Assembly (NCBI RefSeq): GCF_003287935.1
Contig: NZ_CP030287.1
Coordinates: 8,312,484-8,376,483, forward strand
Length of the DNA stretch: 64,000 nt
Source: Streptomyces sp. ICC1
Lineage (GTDB): Bacteria > Actinomycetota > Actinomycetes > Streptomycetales > Streptomycetaceae
Direction of reading: 5' to 3'
Part shown: positions 46,559 through 54,057 of the stretch, one piece after another
Position numbering within the stretch: position 1 is the stretch's first letter
Layout of the letters: each line of letters begins with the position of its first letter
Translations under genes and position numbers: made by a program
The notes under the pieces: model-generated
Database searches by the model: none
The model's input: only the letters and a program-made list of their open reading frames with translations
Told to the model about the DNA's origin: nothing

Positions 46559-47616
46559 TGGCCCTGCTGAACCGCCCGGTGAGCGGGGCGGGATCGCTGA
46601 CCCGGCGCGTTGTTTCACGTGAAACATCCACACCGTGGCCCGGGTTGGGGCTCGCGGGAGCCGGAGTGCTGGTCGCCTGGTCGCTGCACCGGCTCGTGCC
46701 CGGGGTGCCGATGCTGACCGCCTCGGTCGTGCTCGGGATCGCCGCGGCGCACCTCCCGCGGCTCCGGAGCTTCGTACGGGGCTCCGCGCGCCCGGGCCTC
46801 TCCTTGGCGGGGCGCCGGCTGATGCGGATCGGCATCGTCCTGCTGGGCCTGGCGCTGGGCCTGGACCAGGTGCTCCGGCTGGGCTGGGCCACGGTGGCGA
46901 TGGTGGCCGGCGTGGTCGCCGCCACCTTCCTCGGCACCCTCTGGCTCGGCCGCCGACTGGGACTCCCCGGCGACCAGCCCCTGCTGATCGCCACCGGGTA
47001 CTCGATCTGTGGGGCCTCGGCCATCGGCGCGGTCAGCGAGGTGTCCGGCAGCGACGAGGAGGACGTGGCCTCCTCCGTCGCCCTGGTCACCCTGTGCGGC
47101 ACCCTTGCCATCGCCGTGCTCCCCCTCCTGCAAGCCCCGTTGGGACTCTCGGACCCGGAGTTCGGCCGCTGGGTGGGAGCGAGCGTCCACGACGTCGGCC
47201 AGGTGGTCGCGACCGCCCAGACGGCCGGCCCGGGAGCGCTCGGCGAAGCGGTGCTGGTCAAGCTGATGCGGGTGGCCATGCTGGCCCCGCTCGTGGCCGC
47301 GGTGGCCTTCTCCGTACGGGCCCGCAGGCGCGGGGTGCGCACCGCCTCGGGCCGCCGGCCGGCCCCCGTACCGCTGTTCGTGGCCGGCTTCCTGGCGGCG
47401 GCCGTGCTGCGCGCCACCGGGGTGCTGCCCGACGCGGCACTGGAGTGGGCGCACACCGCGCAGGAGCTGCTGCTGGCGGCCGCCCTGTTCGGCCTGGGCA
47501 GCGCGGTCCACCTGCCCACCCTGTCCCGTACCGGCGGCCGGGCCGCCCTGCTGGGCCTCGGGGCCTGGATCATGGTGGCCGGGGTCTCGTACGCGGGGGT
47601 CCTCCTCACCGCGTGA
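46558..47616 (+). CDS. YeiH/YadS-type putative sulfate exporter
   Basis: This 352-residue membrane protein belongs to the UPF0324/YeiH family, usually annotated as putative sulfate exporters. It has about ten helices and the conserved GYSICGASAIGAVSEV, LCGTLAIAVLPLL, FGRWVGASVHDVGQVVATA and FGLGSAVH motifs. Coupling to cysteine dioxygenase suggests removal of sulfite or sulfate arising from cysteine oxidation (inference). Codons 18-23 include the parS sequence. An internal start downstream of the parS site is conceivable. Confidence 0.88.
   Translation: MALLNRPVSGAGSLTRRVVSRETSTPWPGLGLAGAGVLVAWSLHRLVPGVPMLTASVVLGIAAAHLPRLRSFVRGSARPGLSLAGRRLMRIGIVLLGLALGLDQVLRLGWATVAMVAGVVAATFLGTLWLGRRLGLPGDQPLLIATGYSICGASAIGAVSEVSGSDEEDVASSVALVTLCGTLAIAVLPLLQAPLGLSDPEFGRWVGASVHDVGQVVATAQTAGPGALGEAVLVKLMRVAMLAPLVAAVAFSVRARRRGVRTASGRRPAPVPLFVAGFLAAAVLRATGVLPDAALEWAHTAQELLLAAALFGLGSAVHLPTLSRTGGRAALLGLGAWIMVAGVSYAGVLLTA
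46611..46626. promoter_or_regulatory. parS: parS site (ParB binding), TGTTTCACGTGAAACA
   Basis: This is an exact 16-bp palindrome equal to the consensus ParB site. It lies inside the 5' coding region of the exporter gene, where it is read as V-V-S-R-E-T. Streptomycetes carry about twenty such sites clustered around oriC. Confidence 0.93.
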
Positions 47617-47763
47617 GCCCGGAACGGAACGGAGTTGGCCAATTCCTGGCCGGAACCGACCGAACGTTCCGACTGCTGCCTGACATCTCGACCCCGGCGT
47701 GCCACTCTGCCCCCGATCCGCACCGACAACTCTTCATCCGGGCACGGCAGAAGGAGTCATTGC

Positions 47764-48750
47764 GTGAATCGTCATCGGACAGCCGTATCGGTCTTACTCG
47801 CGGCGGGCGCCCTGATCGCGGGAGCCCTGACGCCGGCCTCCGCCTCGGCCGCCGCCGAGCACCCGTCCTCGTTCCGGCAGCAGCAGACCCAGGGGTTCTG
47901 GACCGCGGCGCGCATGCGCGCCGCCACCCCGCTGGACCTCACGGCGGCCCCGGGCACCGGCCGCGTGGCGCCGACCGCCGCGGCCGGCGCCACGACGATC
48001 GCCCCGACGCCGCCGAGCGCCGCCTCAGGAGCCTTCGCCACGGCCTCACCCCCGGCCTCCCCCACGGCCTTCCCGCAGGCGGGCGGCCCCTGGACGGGCG
48101 GCGGGGCGGTCGTGAAGACCTCGGGCCGGGTCTTCTTCACCCTCGGTGACCGCACGGCCTCCTGCTCCGGCGACTCGATCACCAGCGCCAACGGCAGCAC
48201 GGTGATCACCGCCGGCCACTGCGTGAAGTATCAGGGCGCCTGGCACACCAACTGGATCTTCGTTCCGGCGTACAACAACGGCAACGCGCCCTACGGCCAG
48301 TGGCCGGCCACCAAGACTTTCGCGACCGACCAGTGGGCGGCGAGCGAGGACATGAACATGGACGTCGGCCTCGCGGTCGTCGCCCCGCTGAACGGCCAGA
48401 AGCTCAGCCAGGTCGTCGGCGCCCAGGGCATCGTGTTCAACGGGGGCTACAACAAGAAGATGTACTCGTTCGGCTTCCCGGCGGCGGCCCCGTACGACGG
48501 CACCAAGCTCGTCTACTGCAGCGCCAACACGGGCAAGGACTTCCTGCTGACCAAGGACCACAGCATGTCCTGCAACATGACCGGCGGCTCGAGCGGCGGC
48601 CCCTGGTTCCAGGACTTCAACGAGGCCACGGGCCTGGGCACGCAGGCCTCGGTGAACAGCTTCGGCTACACCTTCCTGCCCAACCGCATGTACGGCCCGT
48701 ACTTCGGCAACGAGGCGAAGGCCGCCTACGACAAGGCCCAGACCGCCTGA
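47764..48750 (+). CDS. secreted trypsin-like serine peptidase
   Basis: This 328-residue protein has a signal peptide (residues 1-30, LLAAGALIAGALTPASASAA) and a propeptide-like region rich in Ala/Pro/Thr to about residue 115. A chymotrypsin-fold peptidase domain follows, with His in VITAGHCVK, Asp in NMDVGLAVV and Ser in TGGSSGGPW, and cysteine pairs are present. It is similar to V8/glutamyl-endopeptidase-like secreted enzymes of streptomycetes. GTG 47764 follows AAGGAG. It probably digests external protein; specificity is unknown. Confidence 0.88.
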   Translation: MNRHRTAVSVLLAAGALIAGALTPASASAAAEHPSSFRQQQTQGFWTAARMRAATPLDLTAAPGTGRVAPTAAAGATTIAPTPPSAASGAFATASPPASPTAFPQAGGPWTGGGAVVKTSGRVFFTLGDRTASCSGDSITSANGSTVITAGHCVKYQGAWHTNWIFVPAYNNGNAPYGQWPATKTFATDQWAASEDMNMDVGLAVVAPLNGQKLSQVVGAQGIVFNGGYNKKMYSFGFPAAAPYDGTKLVYCSANTGKDFLLTKDHSMSCNMTGGSSGGPWFQDFNEATGLGTQASVNSFGYTFLPNRMYGPYFGNEAKAAYDKAQTA

Positions 48751-48759
48751 CGCCCTCGA

Positions 48760-48935
48760 AATCCCCAGCGCCACCCACCCCCACCGCGCGCACCCCCGCC
48801 GCCGGCGCCGCGCGCACCCTCGCCAACGGCACCAGCGGGGCGCGCCTCCATCCGTACGCGGACCTCCAGCCCGCCGGCACCCGCGCCGCCGACCTCAAGT
48901 CCCTCGGCTACACCAGCCCCGGATCGGCGGGGTGA
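48760..48935 (+). pseudogene. C-terminal fragment, probably DnaE2-type DNA polymerase
   Basis: The frame ends ARLHPYADLQPAGTRAADLKSLGYTSPGSAG. A terminal 'SPGSAG' preceded by a 'xPYADL' segment fits the end of actinobacterial DnaE2 (ImuC) error-prone polymerase alpha subunits. Its stop overlaps the GTG of the Y-family polymerase gene (GTGA), matching the known coupling of imuB and dnaE2. Everything upstream of about 48800 is missing and replaced by a low-complexity stretch after the protease gene. The identification is tentative. Confidence 0.45.
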
Positions 48936-49924
48936 TCACCACGAAGCAGATCCTGCACGCCCGGTTCCACTTCCCGGCCGCCGATGCCGGGCTCTACGGG
49001 CAACTCCTCGACCTCGCCGGGAACATCACCCCCCGGGTCCAGCCGATCCCGCCCGACGCCGCCGACCTCGACATCACCGGCGCCCTGCGCTACTGGCAGT
49101 GCGGCGCCGAGGACCTGGCCGCCCTGCTGCGGATGCGGACCATCGGCCTGCACGGCGTGCGGACGACCTGCGCCGTTGCGCCCAACCGCATGCTCGCGGC
49201 GATGACGGCCGCCTCCACGCCCTTCGGCGCCGCCGCCGTCCTCACCGAGGAGGAGGTCACCGACTGGCTGCGGCCCCGCCCGGTCGCCGCCCTCCACGGA
49301 GTCGGCCCCGCCACCGCCGCCTCGCTGGCCGCGTACGGACTGCACACCATCGGCGACCTCGCCGACGCGCCGCTGCCCGCCCTGACCAGGATCTTCGGCT
49401 CGGCCACCGGCCGCGCCCTGCACGCCCGCGCCCACGGCCAGGACCTCCGCCCGGTCGACGCCCACCCCGTGCCCAAGTCCCTCAGCGCCGGCCACCCCTT
49501 CGAGGCCGACTGCCTCGACGCGGACCAGCACCACCGCGCCCTCCTCGGCCTCGCCCACCGGCTCGGCGCGAGCCTGCGTGACGAGGCCCGGGCGGCCACC
49601 GGCCTCACCCTCACCGTCCGCTACGCCGACCGCAGCACCTCCACCCGGACCCGGACCCTGACCGAACCCACCAACCACACCCGCCCCCTGACCGGCACCG
49701 CCTACGAGCTGTACGGGCTCCTCGGCCTCCAACGCGCACGCGTACGCTCCTTCGACCTCCGGGCCGAGGCCCTGTGCCCCGCCTCCGAGGCCAGGCGGCA
49801 GCTCACCTTCGACGCGGCCGACGACCAGGCGCTCGCGGTCGAGGCCGCCGCCGACCGGGCCCGGGCCCGCTACGGCCCCGACGCCGTCAGACCGGCGACC
49901 CTCGCGGGCACCGTGACACGGTGA
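48932..49924 (+). CDS. DNA polymerase Y-family protein, ImuB-like
   Basis: The 330-residue protein has the order palm/fingers, helix-hairpin-helix (PVAALHGVGPATAASLAAYGLHTIGDLAD) and little-finger domain (LTLTVRYADRSTSTRTRTL) of Y-family translesion polymerases. The start TKQILHARFHFPAADAGLYGQLL lacks the N-terminal metal-binding aspartate of active DinB (LxxDxDxFFA). It therefore resembles ImuB-type or actinobacterial non-canonical members that act with DnaE2 in mutagenic repair. It is coupled to a DnaE2-like tail upstream. Confidence 0.75.
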   Translation: MITTKQILHARFHFPAADAGLYGQLLDLAGNITPRVQPIPPDAADLDITGALRYWQCGAEDLAALLRMRTIGLHGVRTTCAVAPNRMLAAMTAASTPFGAAAVLTEEEVTDWLRPRPVAALHGVGPATAASLAAYGLHTIGDLADAPLPALTRIFGSATGRALHARAHGQDLRPVDAHPVPKSLSAGHPFEADCLDADQHHRALLGLAHRLGASLRDEARAATGLTLTVRYADRSTSTRTRTLTEPTNHTRPLTGTAYELYGLLGLQRARVRSFDLRAEALCPASEARRQLTFDAADDQALAVEAAADRARARYGPDAVRPATLAGTVTR

Positions 49925-49942
49925 ACCCTTCCGGTCACAGCA

Positions 49943-50818
49943 CTAGACCGGCTGTTCGCCGGCCAGCGAAGGGGCCGCCCGGCGGGCGAACTCCTCGAAG
50001 GTGTGGGGCTCACGGCCCGTCAGGTGCCGCACCGCGCTGGTGGTGGAGGTGTTCAACCCGCCGCGCAGCGCCCCGAAGACGGCCACCACCTGCTCCGCCA
50101 GCCACTGCGGCAGACCGGCCTGGGTCATCGCGGCGGCCGCCGCCTCGCCCGGTACGTCCACGTACTCGATCGGGCGGCCCAGGGCACTCGACAGACGTCG
50201 CGCGACCTCGGTGTAGGTGATCGCCTCCGGGCCGGTGAGGACGTGCGTGCTGCCGTCGTGCTCGGCCGTGACCAGCGCCGCGGCAGCGGCGGTGGCGACG
50301 TCGTGCGGATCGACCATCGCGATGCGCGCGTCACCGGCGGGGAGGAAGAAGCGGCCGGCCTGCCGGATGGTCGCGGCGGAACCGAGGACGTTCGACATCA
50401 TGTGGCTCGAGCGCAGCACCACCGCCGGGATGCCCGAGCCGCGCAGGTGCTGCTCGATGCGGCCGTGCTGGTCCAAGAAGACCGTCGGGGAACCGGCCTC
50501 CGCCCCGATCGTGGACAGCATGACCACCTGCCGGACACCCGCGGCCGCCGCCGCGTCGATCGCGTTCGTCCCGTATTCGACCTGCCGGGGGTCGTTCGCG
50601 CAGAGGAGGAACATGCGATCGATACCGTCGAGAGCCCGCCGGACAGACTCCGGTTCGGCGAAGTCGCCCTGCGCCAGCTCGGTCCCGCCGCCGAGCACGG
50701 CAGCCGCACGATCCGGGTCACGGACGAAGGCGCGGACCGGGATGCCGCGCCCGCCCAGCTCCGTGACGACCCTCGAGCCGATCTTCCCTGCCGCGCCCGT
50801 CACCAGCACCGTCGCCAT
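49943..50818 (-). CDS. NmrA-like NAD(P)-binding atypical SDR
   Basis: This 291-residue protein has a Rossmann fold with ATVLVTGAAGKIGSRVV (GxxGxxG), VRAFVRDPDRAAAVL after the second strand (NADP preference), QGDFAEPES, and the substrate-side ILRSSHMM-like segment typical of NmrA/HSCARG and quinone-oxidoreductase-2 relatives. It could reduce quinones or sense redox state. It is divergent from a small VOC protein, sharing a 130-bp upstream region. Confidence 0.88.
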   Translation of the reverse strand: MATVLVTGAAGKIGSRVVTELGGRGIPVRAFVRDPDRAAAVLGGGTELAQGDFAEPESVRRALDGIDRMFLLCANDPRQVEYGTNAIDAAAAAGVRQVVMLSTIGAEAGSPTVFLDQHGRIEQHLRGSGIPAVVLRSSHMMSNVLGSAATIRQAGRFFLPAGDARIAMVDPHDVATAAAAALVTAEHDGSTHVLTGPEAITYTEVARRLSSALGRPIEYVDVPGEAAAAAMTQAGLPQWLAEQVVAVFGALRGGLNTSTTSAVRHLTGREPHTFEEFARRAAPSLAGEQPV

Positions 50819-50947
50819 CTACGCCCACTCTCCGGGATCGAACTGAGCAGCCCAAAGTATCCGAAGGGTGACACCGAGTCGCGAAGGGGCGCCGACAAGT
50901 ACTCCAGCAGTCGTGATCGTGGTTCGTGCCGGGGACAATGTGGCGGC

Positions 50948-51340
50948 ATGAGGATCAACCTGACGAGCGTCCTGGTCGACGACCAGGCCAAGGCCCTGCG
51001 CTTCTACACCGAGGTGCTCGGCTTCGAGAAGAAGACGGACATTCCGATGGGGGAGGTGTCCTGGCTCACGGTCGTCTCCCCGGAGCAGCCGGACGGCACC
51101 GAGCTGGTCCTGGAGCCCGGCGACCACCGCGCGGTCCGACCCTTCAAGGAGGCCCTCTTCGCCGACGGCATCCCGTGGACCTCCTTCGCCGTCGACGACG
51201 TCCACGCCGAGTTCGCCCGGCTGACCGGGCTCGGCGTCCGCTTCACGCAGGACCCGCAGGCGGCGGGTCCGGTCACCACGGCAGTCTTCGACGACACCTG
51301 CGGGAATCTGATCCAGATCGCGCACATGCGGACCGAATGA
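50948..51340 (+). CDS. VOC family protein (glyoxalase/bleomycin-resistance fold)
   Basis: This 130-residue protein has the two beta-alpha-beta-beta-beta modules of the vicinal oxygen chelate fold: INLTSVLVDDQAKALRFYTEVLGF at the start, DGTELVLEPGDHRA and SFAVDDVHAEFARLTGLGVRF, ending in DDTCGNLIQIAH with the second metal-binding acid. Function could be a small dioxygenase, lyase or binding protein; no clear full metal triad is visible. A strong terminator follows. Confidence 0.85.
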   Translation: MRINLTSVLVDDQAKALRFYTEVLGFEKKTDIPMGEVSWLTVVSPEQPDGTELVLEPGDHRAVRPFKEALFADGIPWTSFAVDDVHAEFARLTGLGVRFTQDPQAAGPVTTAVFDDTCGNLIQIAHMRTE

Positions 51341-51390
51341 GCGCGGAGCCCGGAGTCCCGAAAGTGAAACCTGAAAGCTGACATACGAAA

Positions 51391-51421
51391 AACACCCCGG
51401 ACTGATTGAGGCCGGGGTGTT
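51391..51421. terminator. terminator hairpin between VOC gene and helD
   Basis: A 10-bp stem (AACACCCCGG / CCGGGGTGTT) has an 11-base loop. An A tract precedes it and T/G-rich sequence follows it, a clear Rho-independent type that could work in both directions. Confidence 0.8.
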
Positions 51422-51508
51422 CGTCTGTGTATATTTGAGGTTTCACATCTTCGCCGAGCGATGATGTGAAGAAGCTTATGGGGACACTGTATCGCGTCAG
51501 GAGTGGAA
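51422..51508 (+). promoter_or_regulatory. helD leader region with inverted repeat
   Basis: This A/T-rich stretch by local standards contains the inverted repeat TTCACATC (51442-51449) / GATGTGAA (51463-51470) and ends in CAGGAG before TTG 51509. It could be an operator or RNA hairpin. The rifamycin-associated element was looked for by eye and not seen. Confidence 0.45.
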
Positions 51509-53785
51509 TTGTCAACCGAAGAATTCCGGAATGAGCAGCAATTCATCACCGCTCTCTATGCGCGCCTCGACGATCTGCGTGACGAGGCCGAACGCGCCGT
51601 ACAGGGCGCCCTCGGCACCGCCGCGAGCGGGTTCCAGGCGCGGCTGGAACGGGATGTCGTGGTCGCCGAGCAGTCCGGTCTGCTTTCCGCTCTGGACTCG
51701 GGCGAGAACGGCCTGTGTTTCGGCAGGCTCGATTTCTCCGACGGCGCGGACCACCACATCGGCCGTATCGGAATCAGGCAGGACGACCGGGACCGCACGC
51801 CCCTCGTCATCGACTGGCGGGCCGATGTGGCGCGCCCGTTCTACCTCGCGACCGGGTATTCCCCCATGGGCCTGCGCCGACGCCGCCACCTCACCACCCA
51901 GGGCCGCCGGGTAACGGCCCTGCACGACGAGATCCTCGACCTCGCCGACACCGAGCGCACGGGCCACGAGGGCGCCGACGCGGACGCGGTGCTGCTCCCC
52001 GCCCTCGATGCCGCCCGCACCGGCCGGATGCACGACATCGTGCAGACCATCCAGGCCGAACAGGACCGGGTCATCCGCTCCACCCACCGCGGGATCCTCG
52101 TCGTCGAGGGCGGACCGGGCACCGGCAAGACCGCCGTCGCCCTGCACCGGGCCGCCTACCTCCTCTACGCGCACCGCGAGCTGCTCGCCAAGCGCGGCGT
52201 GCTGATCGTCGGGCCGAACCCGGCCTTCCTCGGCTACATCGGCGAGGTCCTCCCGGCCCTCGGCGAGACCGGAGTGCTGCTCGCCACCCCGGGCGAGCTG
52301 TTCCCGGGCGTCCGCGCGACCGGCCGCGACCGCCCCGGTGCCGCGGCGGTCAAGGGGCGCGTGGAGATGGCCGGGGTCCTCGCGCGCGTCGTGGGCGACC
52401 GCCAGACGCTGCCCGAGACCGTGCCCGCCGGCAGCGGAGAGGACGCCGACGTCGTGCCCGAACCGGCCCTGGAGATCGACCACGACGACTACGGGACGCT
52501 GCTGCTCGACCGGACCATGGCCCACGAGGCCCGGGACCGGGCCCGCGCCACCGGGCTGCCGCACAACCTGGCGCGCCCGTACTTCGCCTTCCGGATCATC
52601 GACGCGCTCACGGAGCAACTCGCCGACCGGCTCGGCGCCGACCCGTACGGCGGCCCCAACCTGCTCGGCCCCGACGACATCGCGCAGCTGGGCAAGGAGA
52701 TCGCGACCAGCGCCGAGGTGCACGCCGCCATCGACACGCTGTGGCCCCCGCTCACGCCCCGGCGGCTGATCGCCGACTACCTCGCCGATCCCACCCACCT
52801 CCCCGAGCGGGAGGCCGACTTGATCCGGCGCACGACGACGGGCGACGCGGACTGGACACCGGCGGACGTCCCGCTGCTGGACGAGGCCGCCGAGCTGCTC
52901 GGGGTCGACGACACCGCGCGGCGCGCCGCCGAGGAGCGCGAGCGCCTGGAGCGCGTCGCCTACGCGCAGGGCGTCCTGGACCTGTCGGCGGGCTCGGAGA
53001 GCTACGAGTTCGAGGACATGGAGAACGAGTTCCTCGCGGCCCACGACATCATCGACGCCGAACGCATGGCCGAGCGGCAGGAGGAGGAGGACCACCGCAG
53101 CGCGGCCGAACGGGCCGCCGCCGACCGGACCTGGGCCTTCGGCCACGTCATCGTGGACGAGGCGCAGGAGCTGTCCGCCATGGCGTGGCGACTGCTGATG
53201 AGGCGCTGCCCGACCCGCTCCATGACCCTGGTGGGCGACCCGGCCCAGACCGGCGACGAGGCCGGCTGCGGCTCCTGGCAGCGGATCCTCGCCCCCTATG
53301 TCGAGGACCGCTGGGAGCTGGTCCGCCTCGGCGTCAACTACCGCACCCCCGTAGAGATCATGGACCTCGCGGCCGCCGTCCTGCGGGCCCGCCACCCCGG
53401 CTTCGAGCCGCCGAGCTCGATCCGCTCCACGGGGCGGCGGCCCTGGGTGCGGCGGACGGACGACCTCGCCGCGGCGCTCGCCGAGGCGGTACGGGACTGC
53501 GCCCCGGCCGAGGGCCGCCTCGCGGTGATCGCCCCGCGCCCGCTGCACGAGGCGCTCGCGGCCGCGCTGCCCGGCGTACGGGCGGGGGAGGAGCCGGACC
53601 TGACCCGCCCGGTCGTCCTGCTGGATCCGCGCCAGGCCAAGGGGCTGGAGTTCGACACCGTGCTCGTCGTGGAACCGGCGGACCACGAGCCCAGCGACCT
53701 CTACGTGGCCCTGACGCGCGCCACCCAGACCCTGGGGGTGCTGCACACCGGCCGGCTTCCGCAGGGCCTGGCCGAACAGCCCTAG
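51509..53785 (+). CDS. helD: HelD-type RNA polymerase-recycling ATPase
   Basis: This 758-residue UvrD/Rep-like superfamily 1 ATPase is of the HelD family, which binds RNA polymerase, opens it and releases stalled complexes. In actinobacteria some members confer rifamycin tolerance. The N-terminal coiled-coil arm is FRNEQQFITALYARLDDLRDEAERAV. Walker A is VEGGPGTGKTAVALHRAAYLLY, the DEAQ box is HVIVDEAQELSAMAWRLL, and the late helicase motifs are LGVNYRTPVEIMDLA and LYVALTRATQTL. TTG 51509 is used because CAGGAG lies six bases upstream; GTG 51503 overlaps that site. Confidence 0.92.
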   Translation: MSTEEFRNEQQFITALYARLDDLRDEAERAVQGALGTAASGFQARLERDVVVAEQSGLLSALDSGENGLCFGRLDFSDGADHHIGRIGIRQDDRDRTPLVIDWRADVARPFYLATGYSPMGLRRRRHLTTQGRRVTALHDEILDLADTERTGHEGADADAVLLPALDAARTGRMHDIVQTIQAEQDRVIRSTHRGILVVEGGPGTGKTAVALHRAAYLLYAHRELLAKRGVLIVGPNPAFLGYIGEVLPALGETGVLLATPGELFPGVRATGRDRPGAAAVKGRVEMAGVLARVVGDRQTLPETVPAGSGEDADVVPEPALEIDHDDYGTLLLDRTMAHEARDRARATGLPHNLARPYFAFRIIDALTEQLADRLGADPYGGPNLLGPDDIAQLGKEIATSAEVHAAIDTLWPPLTPRRLIADYLADPTHLPEREADLIRRTTTGDADWTPADVPLLDEAAELLGVDDTARRAAEERERLERVAYAQGVLDLSAGSESYEFEDMENEFLAAHDIIDAERMAERQEEEDHRSAAERAAADRTWAFGHVIVDEAQELSAMAWRLLMRRCPTRSMTLVGDPAQTGDEAGCGSWQRILAPYVEDRWELVRLGVNYRTPVEIMDLAAAVLRARHPGFEPPSSIRSTGRRPWVRRTDDLAAALAEAVRDCAPAEGRLAVIAPRPLHEALAAALPGVRAGEEPDLTRPVVLLDPRQAKGLEFDTVLVVEPADHEPSDLYVALTRATQTLGVLHTGRLPQGLAEQP

Positions 53786-54057
53786 CCGACGCGTCGAGAT
53801 CCCGGCCCGGGGCAACCCCGCCCCTCGCCACGGCGGAACCGAGCAACAGCCAGGGGAGCTCGGTGTGCGCGAGGCCGGCCCACCAAGTCTTGGGGCGCCG
53901 TGGGAGACGTCGGCGCCCAGCCCATGGAGGTAGTACACGGATCTACCAGCCCGGGGAACCAGGCCGCCATGGGCGTGTTGTAGCCCGGGATGTTCCAGGA
54001 GCCGTCGGTGAGGTACGCGGGGAACTGCGTGTGCCCCGTAAGCACGCGCAGCAGGGC
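53786..54057. other. non-coding or fragmentary stretch, probable join
   Basis: There is no complete gene. On the minus strand, 53942-54050 gives GHTQFPAYLTDGSWNIPGYNTPMAAWFPGLV, which looks like real protein but belongs to no family I can name and has neither start nor stop here. The right border is the truncated amidohydrolase. Confidence 0.4.
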
